In this document: positions 8,683 to 17,533 of the stretch, one piece after another
How positions within the stretch are numbered: the stretch's first letter is position 1
Layout of the letters: each line of letters starts with the position of its first letter
NCBI GenBank assembly: GCA_029261855.1
Contig: JAJDAN010000024.1
Span: 1-64,000 of the forward strand
Length of the DNA stretch: 64,000 nt
Reading direction: 5' to 3'
Source of the DNA: Deltaproteobacteria bacterium
Lineage (GTDB): Bacteria; Myxococcota_A; UBA9160; UBA4427
Made by a program: the position numbers and the translations under genes
Notes under the pieces: generated by a model
What the model was told of the DNA's origin: nothing
Database searches by the model: none
What the model saw: the letters and a program-made list of their open reading frames with translations, nothing else

Positions 8683-10034
8683 GACCCGTCATCGTCGTCG
8701 ACGACGATCACCGCACGCGACGAATCCTTCAGATCCTGCTCGAACGCATGGATCTTCCATCTCTCGCCTTCGACAACGCGCCCGAAGCGCTGCAACAGCT
8801 CGGGCAGGAGTCCGCCGCCCTGGTCCTGACGGACCTGCGGATGCCGCACATGAACGGCATCGAGTTCCTGCGCGAGCTACGCAAGCTCGATCGCGAGATC
8901 CCCGTGATCGTGATGACCGCCTACGGCACCGTCGAGGCCGCCGTCGAGGCGATGAAGCTGGGGGCGGTCGACTTCCTCGCGAAGCCCTTCGACGTCGAGG
9001 CGCTGGAGACCCTGATCGCGCGTTCTCTCGACTATGCCCGGCACCGCAGCGAGAACCGCTTTCTGCGCGAGCAGGCCGACCGGGCGCCCCGCTTCGAGGA
9101 AATGGTCGGAAGCGCGCCCGCCATGCAGGAAGTCTTCTCGCTCGTCGACAAGGTCGCCCCGACCCGTTCGAGCGTGTTGATCACCGGCGAGACGGGAACC
9201 GGCAAAGAACTCATCGCCAACGCCATCCACCGGCGCAGCCCCCGGGCCGACAAGCTCTTCGTCGCCCTCAACTGTTCGGCGATCCCGGGAGAGCTGCTCG
9301 AGAGCGAGCTGTTCGGACACGTGCGTGGCGCATTCAGCGGTGCGCACGCGGACCGGGAAGGAAAGTTCCAGTCGGCGGACGGTGGCACCCTCTTCCTGGA
9401 CGAGATCGGGGACATGGAGGTACGGCTCCAGGCGAAGCTGCTGCGCGTCCTCCAGGAAGGCGTGATCGAGCCCATCGGCAGCAATCGCCGGGTGCCCGTC
9501 GACGTGCGCATCGTGTCCGCGACCAACCACGACCTCGCCGCCGCGATCAGCGAAGGTCGCTTCCGGGAAGATCTCTACTACCGGCTCAACGTCTTCTGCA
9601 TCGAGCTGCCGCCCCTGCGAGAGCGGCGGGCAGACATTCCCGGGCTGGCGCGCTTCTTCCTCGCGCAGTTCGGCCGCGAGCTCGGACGCGGGGCGCTGTC
9701 ACTCGACGAGGACGCCGCGGACGTGCTCGCGACGAACGACTGGCCGGGGAACGCGCGCGAGCTGCGCAACGTCATGGAACGCGCCGCCGTGCTCTGTGAC
9801 GGACCCGTGGTCGACGCGAAGCTCGCCCTTCGCTTGCTACCGCCGAGCAGCGACCCCGAGGTGGACGCGGGCGACGAGGGTCCCTTCGAGCTGCAGGCGG
9901 TGGTCGCCGAGGCCGAAAGGCGGGCCATCTTGCGCTCGCTCGCTCGCACCGACGACAACAAGGTCGCGGCAGCCGGCCTGCTGGGCATCGGCGAGCGGAC
10001 CTTGTGGACGAAGCTGAAGAAGTACGGGATCTGA
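8679..10034 (+). CDS. NtrC-family sigma-54 response regulator
   Basis: A 451-residue activator with the complete three-domain layout. The receiver (1-120) has phospho-acceptor Asp52 in LVLTDLRMPHMNG and a DDD acidic pocket. The AAA+ domain has Walker A GETGTGKE, sigma-54 loop GAFSGA (a Ser variant of GAFTGA) and Walker B LFLDEIGD. The Fis-type helix-turn-helix is at the end (NKVAAAGLLGIGERTLWTKL). It would drive sigma-54 promoters when phosphorylated by the overlapping kinase. No convincing -24/-12 element was found in front of the divergent porin, so its target is not proven here. Confidence 0.93.
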   Translation: MRPVIVVDDDHRTRRILQILLERMDLPSLAFDNAPEALQQLGQESAALVLTDLRMPHMNGIEFLRELRKLDREIPVIVMTAYGTVEAAVEAMKLGAVDFLAKPFDVEALETLIARSLDYARHRSENRFLREQADRAPRFEEMVGSAPAMQEVFSLVDKVAPTRSSVLITGETGTGKELIANAIHRRSPRADKLFVALNCSAIPGELLESELFGHVRGAFSGAHADREGKFQSADGGTLFLDEIGDMEVRLQAKLLRVLQEGVIEPIGSNRRVPVDVRIVSATNHDLAAAISEGRFREDLYYRLNVFCIELPPLRERRADIPGLARFFLAQFGRELGRGALSLDEDAADVLATNDWPGNARELRNVMERAAVLCDGPVVDAKLALRLLPPSSDPEVDAGDEGPFELQAVVAEAERRAILRSLARTDDNKVAAAGLLGIGERTLWTKLKKYGI

Positions 10035-10045
10035 CGATCCCGGGA

Positions 10046-10693
10046 TCACATCCCGGATAGGGCGCTGCCGTCGTCCGCCACGGCTCCGTCGAGATGGGTG
10101 GTGCAGGCGAAGAGGTCGAAGCGCCAGGGGTCGGGACCCGCGAGGATGGAGACGGCGGTGTTGCCGAACCGGATCGGCGGACCGTCGCGTCCGAAGCCCT
10201 CGACCGCCAGACTCGCCGGAAGCTCGACGAGTCTCGCGGTGATCGAGTGGCAGACGAGGCCGTGGGTGACGACCGCGAGGTGCCCCTCGGTTTCCGCGGC
10301 GAGCCGCCCCACCGTCTCCCAGGCCCGATCCACGCGGGCGTGGAAGCCCCGCCAGGTCTCGCCGTTCGGCGGCTCGTGGTCCGGCGCGAAGATGTCCACG
10401 CCACGCTCCATCAGCTCGCTGTAGGGCGTTCCGCAGTGGTCTCCGAAGAAGCGCTCGCGCAGGTCCGCGTCGAAATCGATGGTCACGCCGGTGACGCGCT
10501 CGAGGGGCTCGGCCGTCATGTGGGCCCGGGCCATGTCGCTGCAGACGATGCGTCGGATGCCTGCGTCGGCGAGACGCCGGGCGAGGCATTCCGCCTGGGC
10601 GATCCCGCGGTCCGACAGCGGTGTATCCGGATACTGAACGATACGCGCGCGGTTGCCGGCGGTCTCACCGTGGCGGATCAGGTAGATCGACAT
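10046..10693 (-). CDS. Histidine phosphatase (phosphoglycerate-mutase-like)
   Basis: A 215-residue cytoplasmic enzyme. The RHGET motif with the phospho-His sits at residues 7-11. A second catalytic Arg/Glu region is at DLRERFFGD, and the second His is in VVTHGLV. This is the standard core of the branch-1 histidine phosphatase family (cobC/gpmB-like). A substrate cannot be chosen from sequence, and no cobalamin genes are nearby. It converges on the response regulator with an 11-bp gap. Confidence 0.85.
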   Translation of the reverse strand: MSIYLIRHGETAGNRARIVQYPDTPLSDRGIAQAECLARRLADAGIRRIVCSDMARAHMTAEPLERVTGVTIDFDADLRERFFGDHCGTPYSELMERGVDIFAPDHEPPNGETWRGFHARVDRAWETVGRLAAETEGHLAVVTHGLVCHSITARLVELPASLAVEGFGRDGPPIRFGNTAVSILAGPDPWRFDLFACTTHLDGAVADDGSALSGM

Positions 10694-10702
10694 CCGAGGA
10701 GA

Positions 10703-11515
10703 CTAAGCGCTGGGGCCGTCTCCGGCGAGCCCAGCCAGAAGGATCTCGACGATCTTCGGTTCGAGCAGCAGCTGGATCGAGAACGGCGCGCGGATCTCGG
10801 GAATGTCCGACACCGGGAAGCCGAGCTCTCCGTGCAGCGACAAGACCATCGTGTCCGACGGCGCGTGGGTTCCCAGTAGCGCGGCCATCAGCGGCCGCTC
10901 GTCGAGGGTCGGCTCCGCGAGCGTCACGTCCTGCTGCAGGGTCGACGCGAGGGTCAGCATGACACCGGCGAGGATGCGGCTGCCCCAGTCGACGAAGCGG
11001 CCGAGCGGGTCCGCGTCGTCGTCACCCCGCTGCAGCCACAGCAAGGCGTCGCCCGGGTCCATCGCCAGCAGCGCGGTCCCCGTCAGTCGCCCTTCGAAGC
11101 GCTGCAGGACCCCGGCCACGAGGTCTCCGGAAAGACCGCGGGCTGCGAGATCGGGATCGAGGTCGGAAAGCGTACTGCTCGTCACCGCTTCGAGGTCGAT
11201 CACCGTCGACGACGCCGGCGTGTCGGCGAGTCGTTCGCGAGATCGTTCCAGTCCGGTGGCAAGGCAGTGGCGGATCAGCTCGTGCTGGCTGGTCGAGAGA
11301 CTCAGGTCTTTGGCTCCAGGAGCGAGGCGCGACCGAAATTCGATTCGGAGCGAACCGGGGGGAGGAAGCGCCGCAATTGCAGAGACGGGGGATGTATCGT
11401 CCGTCGACAGAAAAACCGAAGGGGAAATGCTACGAACAATCGGGAATTTCGGCACCCCCCCGCGCACACCGGCGCCAGGGGAGAAGCCCAGCGGAAGCCA
11501 ATGCGCAGATGACAC
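10703..11515 (-). CDS. CheC-like protein
   Basis: The region from about residue 75 to the end resembles the CheC/CheX phosphatase fold. It has GTALLAMDPGDALLWL, a helix with VDWGSRILAGVMLTL in place of the usual E-x-x-N helix, and a closing PFSIQLLLEPKIVEILL strand-helix. The catalytic E/N pairs are not clearly kept, so enzymatic activity is doubtful. The outermost start is GTG at 11515, overlapping the divergent gene by 7 bp. The first 70 residues look non-native, and a CTG at 11305 with GGAG upstream would give a better 200-residue product. No chemotaxis genes are nearby. Confidence 0.5.
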   Translation of the reverse strand: MSSAHWLPLGFSPGAGVRGGVPKFPIVRSISPSVFLSTDDTSPVSAIAALPPPGSLRIEFRSRLAPGAKDLSLSTSQHELIRHCLATGLERSRERLADTPASSTVIDLEAVTSSTLSDLDPDLAARGLSGDLVAGVLQRFEGRLTGTALLAMDPGDALLWLQRGDDDADPLGRFVDWGSRILAGVMLTLASTLQQDVTLAEPTLDERPLMAALLGTHAPSDTMVLSLHGELGFPVSDIPEIRAPFSIQLLLEPKIVEILLAGLAGDGPSA

Positions 11516-13710
11516 AGCGAAACAGCTCCTCCTTGCTCCTGTCCATCACGCTCCTGCTGCTTGCGGGGCCGGCGCACAGCGACCTGCTGTGGCGCATCTC
11601 GAGCCCGGCCCGACCGGAAGCGCGGGTCGACGTGCTGGCGACGGTGGCCTTCAGCCAGCAGGACCGCCTGGCGTTCCAGCCCGAGGTCCTGGCCGCCTTC
11701 CAGACGGGGGGGCGCCTCGTCCTGCCCAACGACGCTGCGCTGAGCCCCCAGAACGCGCTGATCGGCTGGAAGGCGCACCTCGCCGAGGGTGACAATCTGC
11801 GCAACTGGCTGCCCCCTGGCGTCATGGCCCGCTATGTCGAGGCCGTGGGGCTCGCCGGCTACCCGCCGACCTTTGCGGACGTCACGGCCCCCTGGTTCGC
11901 CGCGCGCATGGTCCGCCGCGCGGATCTCGAGCGCACGGGCTTCGCGCCCGAGCGGGAGTTCGAGGTCTACTTCGCGCATCTCGCCGAGGAGCGCGGCGTG
12001 CCCATCGAGGTCCTCCCGCTCGAGGAATCGGCCACGGGCTATGACCGGGCGGCGGCCATCCCGCGTCCGGTCCAGGTGAAGCTCATGGAGCAGGCGCTCG
12101 CGGAATCCCGCACAGCCGCTCAGGACCTGCCCGCCGCCCTCGCCGCGTGGAAGCGTGGAGATGCCCGCGCGCTGGCGGTGGCGTTCCCGGCGGTCGCTGC
12201 ACCGGAGGTGGCTCGAATCGCTGCCGCGGAGAACGAGCGACTCGCAGACGGCATCGCGCGACTGCTCGCCGAACCCGGCGCACACAGGGACCTGCTACTC
12301 GCCGACGCGCGCAGTCTGCTCGGAGACGACGGCCTGCTCGAGAAGCTCGCAGCGCGTGGCTTGCGCGTCGAAGCCATCGGCTCCGCGACGGCGGACGGGG
12401 CAGCAGCGGATCCCGCCCGCGCGGCGGCTCCCTACCCAGCCCCGCCGCTCGCGGCAGTCCCGAAGAGTCCGGGCACGGGTCGTGCGCTGCTCGTCGGCAT
12501 CGACGGAGCGACGATGCGCGTCATCGCGCCCATGTTGCAGGCGGGTCGGCTCCCGAACCTGGCCCGGCTGGCCCAGCAAGGCGCATCGGGTCCTCTCCGC
12601 TCCCACGCACCGCTCTATTCCCCGCGCATCTGGAATTCGATTGCGACCGGCAAGACCCCCGCTCATCACGGCATCGAGGGCTTCACCTTCAAGGACCCGT
12701 CCGGCGTCCAGCGCCTCTATCTGAGCATCCACCGCAAGGCTCACGCGCTCTGGAACATCGCCTCCGCCGCGAAGCTCAGCGTCGGGGTGGTCAACTGGTG
12801 GAACAGCTATCCCCCCGAGGTCGTGAACGGGGTCCTGGTTTCGGACCACGCCAAGCCGACCCGGCTCAAGGAGCTGCGCAAGCTGACCGGAGCCGAGGGG
12901 CTGACCGGAGCGTCGGGTGAAGCGGGCAACGAGGATGAAGAGGGAGCGACCGTCTACCCGCCTGCGTGGCAGGACCCGGTCGCGGACGTCTACGCCCGGC
13001 GCCTGCTGGTCCCCGGCACCGACGATCCCTTTCTGGGCAACGTCGGTCTGGCAGACTGGATGAAGAAGGAAGAACTGTCGAAGCGCTTCCGGGACGATGC
13101 CGCCGTGGCGCGCATCGCCCACAGCATCGAGTCGACCGAGGCGCCCGACCTGATGATGGTGTTCCTGCCGGGGATCGACCGGGTCAGCCACCGCTTGTGG
13201 GCCGCCATCGAGCCGCCGGAAGCGTATGACCCTGTCCCGGACATGAGCCCGCGTCAGCGCGAGGCCGCGCGCGACGCGCTCGAGGCGTACTACGCCTACA
13301 GCGACGCGCTGATCGGCGTGCTGATGGAAGGCTACGGGAAGAACGACCTCGTGATGGTCGTCTCCGACCACGGATTCGAGGCCGGTGAGCACCTCGGCGC
13401 TCTCACGGGCGTCCACGACAGCGAGGCCGCGGTCGACGGCATCGTGTTCGCGCGGGGCCCGGGCATCGCACCGGGAACTTCCACCCGAGGCACTTCGGTC
13501 AACGACGTCACGCCCACGATCCTCGCGTGGCTGGGGCTTCCGCTCGGGCAGGACATGCAGGGACGGGTCGCGGCCTTCCTCACGCCACGCCAACCGGTGA
13601 CGACGATCGCGACCCACGATGTGGGCGAGATCGAGCGCATCGGCGAGGCAGCGTCGGGCAGCGAAGGCGAGATCCTGGATCAGCTTCGCGCACTGGGATA
13701 CATCGAGTAA
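11509..13710 (+). CDS. TraB/GumN-like domain fused to alkaline-phosphatase-superfamily phosphodiesterase
   Basis: A 733-residue exported protein. The signal peptide (1-24) ends at GPAHS. Residues about 25-315 follow the TraB/GumN fold: an opening LLWRISSPA strand, then the typical late block ENERLADGIARLL followed by LEKLAARGLRVEAIG. The usual GxxH near the N-terminus reads ATVAF, and the late GxxH-like site reads ADARS, so both signature His are gone. Residues about 325-715 form a type I phosphodiesterase/nucleotide pyrophosphatase domain. It has metal site LLVGIDGA, a nucleophile region YSPRIWNSIATGKTP, and metal site VVSDHGFEAGEH. It probably hydrolyses phosphoesters in the periplasm. The TraB half may only bind. 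Confidence 0.8.
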   Translation: MTQRNSSSLLLSITLLLLAGPAHSDLLWRISSPARPEARVDVLATVAFSQQDRLAFQPEVLAAFQTGGRLVLPNDAALSPQNALIGWKAHLAEGDNLRNWLPPGVMARYVEAVGLAGYPPTFADVTAPWFAARMVRRADLERTGFAPEREFEVYFAHLAEERGVPIEVLPLEESATGYDRAAAIPRPVQVKLMEQALAESRTAAQDLPAALAAWKRGDARALAVAFPAVAAPEVARIAAAENERLADGIARLLAEPGAHRDLLLADARSLLGDDGLLEKLAARGLRVEAIGSATADGAAADPARAAAPYPAPPLAAVPKSPGTGRALLVGIDGATMRVIAPMLQAGRLPNLARLAQQGASGPLRSHAPLYSPRIWNSIATGKTPAHHGIEGFTFKDPSGVQRLYLSIHRKAHALWNIASAAKLSVGVVNWWNSYPPEVVNGVLVSDHAKPTRLKELRKLTGAEGLTGASGEAGNEDEEGATVYPPAWQDPVADVYARRLLVPGTDDPFLGNVGLADWMKKEELSKRFRDDAAVARIAHSIESTEAPDLMMVFLPGIDRVSHRLWAAIEPPEAYDPVPDMSPRQREAARDALEAYYAYSDALIGVLMEGYGKNDLVMVVSDHGFEAGEHLGALTGVHDSEAAVDGIVFARGPGIAPGTSTRGTSVNDVTPTILAWLGLPLGQDMQGRVAAFLTPRQPVTTIATHDVGEIERIGEAASGSEGEILDQLRALGYIE

Positions 13711-13733
13711 TCTAGTCAGCTCTTCAGGGGGGA

Positions 13734-14606
13734 ATGGCGGTGGCGCGCAATCACTCGCAGCAAGGCAAGAAGAACAAGAAGAAGGGCGGCAAGAAGCAAC
13801 GCGCCGTCGCGTCCAAGATCGCCAAGGGCGCGGACCGCCATCGCTTGTACGAGGAATCGGTCCAGGAAGTGGAGAGCGACGTCCAGATGATGGACCGCGT
13901 CTTCAAGAAGCAGTACGGCCGGCTCCCGAAGCGCATGCGCGAGGACTTCTGCGGCACCGCCGCGCTCTGCTGCGAATGGGTTCGCACCCGGCCGGGCAAC
14001 ACCGCCGTCGGTGTCGACATCGAGGCAGAGGTCCTCGACTACAGCCTCCAGCACCACTTCCCCAAACTCGACAGCGAGCAGCAGTCCCGCGTCGAGCTGC
14101 GCGAAGCCAACGTGCTCGAGGACGACACCACGGGCTTCGACGTCACCTGCGCGTTCAACTTTTCGTACTTCTGCTTCCAGACGCGCGAGCTCCTGACCGC
14201 CTACTTCCGCAAGGCCCGCGAGAGCCTCGCCGACGAAGGCCTGTTCATCGTCGACCTCTACGGAGGCGCCGACGCCCAGCGCACCATGACCGAAACACGC
14301 GAGCAGGAAGGCTTCGACTACGTCTGGGACCAGCACGTCTTCGACCCGGTCACCCACCACGTGATCAACTACATCCACTTCGAATTCCCGGACGGCAGCG
14401 AGATGCGCCGCGCCTTCACCTACGACTGGCGGCTGTGGTCCATCCCCGAGCTGCGAGACCTGATGAAGGACGCCGGCTTCTCGGAAACGGTCGTCTACTG
14501 GGAAGGCACCGACCGCAAGACCAACGAGCCCAACGGCGTCTACCGAAAAGTAGAATCCGCCCCCGACGACCCCGCCTGGGTCTCCTACATCGTCGCCCTT
14601 CCCTGA
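13734..14606 (+). CDS. Class I SAM-dependent methyltransferase
   Basis: A 290-residue cytoplasmic enzyme. A Lys-rich N-terminal tail (KKNKKKGGKK, residues 12-21) may contact nucleic acid or membranes. Motif I is REDFCGTAALCCEW (about 69-82), motif II VGVDIEAEVLDY, and the motif IV region CAFNFSYFCF. The substrate is unknown. The ATG at 13734 lies only one base after AGGGGGGA. A GTG six bases further in has better spacing, so the true start may be 13740. It lies 23 bp after the phosphodiesterase fusion and is probably in the same transcript. Confidence 0.75.
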   Translation: MAVARNHSQQGKKNKKKGGKKQRAVASKIAKGADRHRLYEESVQEVESDVQMMDRVFKKQYGRLPKRMREDFCGTAALCCEWVRTRPGNTAVGVDIEAEVLDYSLQHHFPKLDSEQQSRVELREANVLEDDTTGFDVTCAFNFSYFCFQTRELLTAYFRKARESLADEGLFIVDLYGGADAQRTMTETREQEGFDYVWDQHVFDPVTHHVINYIHFEFPDGSEMRRAFTYDWRLWSIPELRDLMKDAGFSETVVYWEGTDRKTNEPNGVYRKVESAPDDPAWVSYIVALP

Positions 14607-14640
14607 ACCCAAGCGAGCCCAAAAGACGACGGACTCACTA

Positions 14641-14753
14641 GGGGCTCCGCCGAGGGGGCGCCCCCGGCGACGACGTATTGCAAGTCGAAGACCCGGCAAG
14701 GGGAAAACAGCGCCGCCCAGGGAGGAGCGGGGGCGCCCCTCGACGGAGCCCCC
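14641..14753. repeat. 113-bp element bounded by 25-bp inverted repeats
   Basis: The left arm 14641-14665 begins GGGGCTCCGCCGAGG. The right arm 14729-14753 is its near-perfect reverse complement (ends CGACGGAGCCCCC). The arms differ at about two positions and are separated by 63 bp. It fills much of the 299-bp gap between the methyltransferase stop and the acyl-CoA dehydrogenase start. It could be a strong bipartite terminator, or a MITE- or REP-like mobile palindrome. No target-site duplication is obvious. Confidence 0.75.
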
Positions 14754-14905
14754 GGGCAACCCACCCGACGCCCCACGCCCTGCCCCAGACCCTCGCGAAC
14801 CGAGCCTCGCCCGATATTGACATCCATGTCAATCCGATGGACCGTTCCCTCCCCCCGCGGCGCCAGCTGCGCCCGGCCACCGACCCCCGAGACGGAGAAC
14901 CCCCA

Positions 14906-16018
14906 ATGAACTTCGACTTTTCCGAAGACCAGAAGCTGCTGCAGCAGACGGCGCGCAACTTCCTGGCGGAACACTCGCCGCTTTCCGTTTGCCGAGAAGT
15001 CCTGGAATCGGACCAGCCCTACAGCCAGGCGCTCTTCAAGGCTGCCGCCGAGATGGGATTCCAGGGCACGGTGATCCCGGAGGAGTACGGCGGCGCCGGC
15101 TTCGGTTATCTCGAGCTCGCGGTGGTCGCCGAAGAGCTCGGCCGCGCCCTCGCGCCGATCCCCTTCGCGTCGAGCACCTACCTCGCAACCGAAGCGATCC
15201 TGCTCGCGGGCAGTGACGAGCAGAAGAGCCAGTACCTGCCCGGGCTCGCGTCGGGCGAGGCCATCGGCACCTTCGCGCTCGTCGAGAAACCCGGCCAGAA
15301 CGGCACCGAGGGTGTCGAGACGAAGCTCTCCGGCGGCAAGCTTACCGGCACCAAGCTGCCGGTGCTCGACGGCGACGTCGCGGACTTCGCGGTCATCGCC
15401 GCCCAATCGGACAGCGGCCTCTCGCTCGCAATCGTCGACCTCGACCAGGCGGGCGTCACCCGCACGTCCGTAGGATCGTTCGACCCGTCCCGTTCGATGG
15501 CGCGCATCGAGTTCAAGGGCGCTGCTGCCAGCGTGCTCGGCAAAGAGGGAGACGGCGCCGCGCTGGCCGACCGCGTGCTCGACCGCGCTGCGGTCCTGGT
15601 GGCCTTCGAACAGCTCGGCGGCGCCGAGCGTGCCTTCGAGATCACGAAGGACTTCATGAACGGCCGCTATGCGTTCGGTCGCCCGATCTCCTCGTTCCAG
15701 GCACTGAAGCACCGGCTGGCGGACCTCTGGTGCGAGATCCAGCTCACCCGCTCGAACTGCTACTACGGCGCCTGGGCGCTCAGCAACGACACTCCGGAGC
15801 TGGGAATCGCCGCCTGCATTTCGCGGATCGCCGCCTGCAAGGCCTACGACCTCGCGGGCGTCGAGATGATCCAGCTGCACGGTGGCGTCGGATACACCTG
15901 GGAGTACGACTGCCACATGTTCTACCGCCGGGCGAAGCTGCTCTCGGTGATGCTGGGCAGCCCGGCGAGCTGGAAGGACAAGCTGGTCACGCGCCTGCGT
16001 GAGCAGAAGGCCGCCTGA
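14906..16018 (+). CDS. Acyl-CoA dehydrogenase, first subunit of a pair
   Basis: A 370-residue flavoenzyme of the acyl-CoA dehydrogenase family. The N-terminal helical domain contains the usual PEEYGGAG turn. A middle beta domain follows, then a C-terminal helical domain with the FAD contact GRYAFGRPISSFQALKH and the late QLHGGVGYTWEYD motif. GGAG lies nine bases before ATG 14906. A second, longer acyl-CoA dehydrogenase follows after 85 bp on the same strand. Adjacent unequal dehydrogenase genes of this kind encode heteromeric enzymes in steroid side-chain degradation, so a heteromer is a reasonable inference. The acyl substrate is unknown. Confidence 0.9.
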   Translation: MNFDFSEDQKLLQQTARNFLAEHSPLSVCREVLESDQPYSQALFKAAAEMGFQGTVIPEEYGGAGFGYLELAVVAEELGRALAPIPFASSTYLATEAILLAGSDEQKSQYLPGLASGEAIGTFALVEKPGQNGTEGVETKLSGGKLTGTKLPVLDGDVADFAVIAAQSDSGLSLAIVDLDQAGVTRTSVGSFDPSRSMARIEFKGAAASVLGKEGDGAALADRVLDRAAVLVAFEQLGGAERAFEITKDFMNGRYAFGRPISSFQALKHRLADLWCEIQLTRSNCYYGAWALSNDTPELGIAACISRIAACKAYDLAGVEMIQLHGGVGYTWEYDCHMFYRRAKLLSVMLGSPASWKDKLVTRLREQKAA

Positions 16019-16103
16019 CGGCCCGCCCCTTCCGTCTCCTCTCCTTCTACTCCGCACGAACCTTCGCACGAGCCTTCGCGCGACCCCGAAACTGGAGCGA
16101 ACC

Positions 16104-17348
16104 ATGGACTTCAAAGACACCCCCGAAGAAGCCGCCTTCCGCGCCGAAGCCCGCGCCTGGCTCGAAGCCAACGCCGAGCTCGCCGACCCGAACGATCCCG
16201 GTGACGACGTACTCGGAGAGCGCACCGACCCGGCGACCATTGCCGCCGCCAAGGCCTGGCAGAAGAAGAAGGCCGATGGCGGCTGGGCCTGTATCACCTG
16301 GCCCGAGGAGTACGGCGGGCGCGGTGCCACGTCCATCCAGAACGTGATCTGGGGCCAGGAAGAGTCGAAGTTCAAGACGCCCCCGAACATCTTCGGAATC
16401 GGCATCGGAATGTGCGGGCCCACGGTCCTGACCCACGGTGATGATCGACAGAAGAAGCAGTGGATCCCCAAGCTGCTGTCCGGCGAAGAGCTGTGGTGCC
16501 AGCTGTTCAGCGAGCCGAGCGCCGGTTCCGATCTCGCCGGTCTCCGCACCACCGCAGTGAAGGACGGCGACGACTGGGTGGTCAACGGCCAGAAGATCTG
16601 GACCACCGGCGCGCAGTTCTGCGACTGGGGCATCCTGGTCGTCCGGACCGACGCCACCGCCGCCAAGCACGCGGGGCTCTCGTACTTCGTCGTCGACATG
16701 CACTCACCCGGTGTCGAGGTGCGACCCATTACCCAGATCAACCACGGCCAGGGCTTCAACGAGGTGTTCTTCAGCGACGTTCGCATCCCCGACGCCAATC
16801 GCTTGTCCGAGGTCGGCAACGGCTGGGCGGTCGCGATCACCACGCTCATGAACGAGCGGGCTTCGATCGGCGGCGGCGGCACCGGTGACGTCATCGGCGA
16901 CCTCATCGAACTCGCCGAGAACGTCGACCACGGCGGACGCCCGGCCATCGAGGACGCCTCGGTCCGTGAGAGGATCGCCGACTTCTACACGCGCAGCCGC
17001 GGCGTGCAGTACACCGGCTATCGCACCCTGACGGCACTCTCCAAGGGGACGACCCCCGGACCGGAATCGAGTCTCGGCAAGCTGGTCGGCGCCGCGCTCG
17101 CACAGGAGATGGCCGCTTTTGGAATCGAGCTGGGCGGTGTCGCCGGAGCGACTCACGGCGACATCAGCACACCCGGCGCGTCGGCCTTCCACGACATGTA
17201 CCTCGCCATCCCCGGTCTGCGCATCGCCGGCGGAACCGACGAGGTGCTGCGCAACATCATCTCCGAGCGCGTCCTCGGCCTGCCGCCGGAATCCCGGGCG
17301 GACAAGGGCATCGCCTTCAAGGACATCCCGACGGGGCCCGCCAGCTAA
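16104..17348 (+). CDS. Acyl-CoA dehydrogenase, second subunit of a pair
   Basis: A 414-residue acyl-CoA dehydrogenase. It has WPEEYGGRGAT in the N-terminal domain and the FAD/substrate strand LFSEPSAGSDLAGL (about 135-148). WTTGAQF follows, and the C-terminal helical domain ends with IAGGTDEVLRNIISERVLG. The ribosome site GGAG lies seven bases before ATG 16104. The closing IAGGTDE motif is typical of FadE-type enzymes acting on bulky or steroid-like acyl-CoAs. The gene is followed by an intrinsic terminator, so the pair forms a two-gene transcription unit. Confidence 0.9.
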   Translation: MDFKDTPEEAAFRAEARAWLEANAELADPNDPGDDVLGERTDPATIAAAKAWQKKKADGGWACITWPEEYGGRGATSIQNVIWGQEESKFKTPPNIFGIGIGMCGPTVLTHGDDRQKKQWIPKLLSGEELWCQLFSEPSAGSDLAGLRTTAVKDGDDWVVNGQKIWTTGAQFCDWGILVVRTDATAAKHAGLSYFVVDMHSPGVEVRPITQINHGQGFNEVFFSDVRIPDANRLSEVGNGWAVAITTLMNERASIGGGGTGDVIGDLIELAENVDHGGRPAIEDASVRERIADFYTRSRGVQYTGYRTLTALSKGTTPGPESSLGKLVGAALAQEMAAFGIELGGVAGATHGDISTPGASAFHDMYLAIPGLRIAGGTDEVLRNIISERVLGLPPESRADKGIAFKDIPTGPAS

Positions 17349-17377
17349 CCAATGGCTCGGAATCGACGTGAGAAATG

Positions 17378-17411
17378 CGCCTCCCGGAGCGATCCGGGGG
17401 GCGTTCTTCTT
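17378..17411 (+). terminator. Rho-independent terminator after the acyl-CoA dehydrogenase pair
   Basis: The stem CGCCTCCCGGA / TCCGGGGGGCG has one G-T pair and a 4-nt loop. It is followed directly by TTCTTCTT. It sits 30 bp after the dehydrogenase stop and 120 bp before the kinase start. Confidence 0.85.
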
Positions 17412-17533
17412 GCGGGCCGGCGCTTCGAGTGAGACGCTACACCGCGACGCCGCGTCTGCCGATGATGTAGGGAGTTTGCCCTGCGCCGCGAAAGACGCGA
17501 CGATCTCGCAGGGCGGGGGGCGGCCAGCGATCC

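Noticed and set aside
11305-11515. N-terminal 70 residues of the CheC-like frame as native protein
   Set aside because: Composition is not protein-like and it overlaps the divergent start. Left in the feature span only because no ATG, GTG or TTG lies nearer.
14585-16948. A 787-codon minus-strand open frame over the first dehydrogenase pair
   Set aside because: Antisense to two acyl-CoA dehydrogenases with complete motifs; no domain signal of its own.
17349-17533. tRNA or small RNA between the dehydrogenase and kinase genes
   Set aside because: No cloverleaf was found; the only structure is the intrinsic terminator at 17378-17411.
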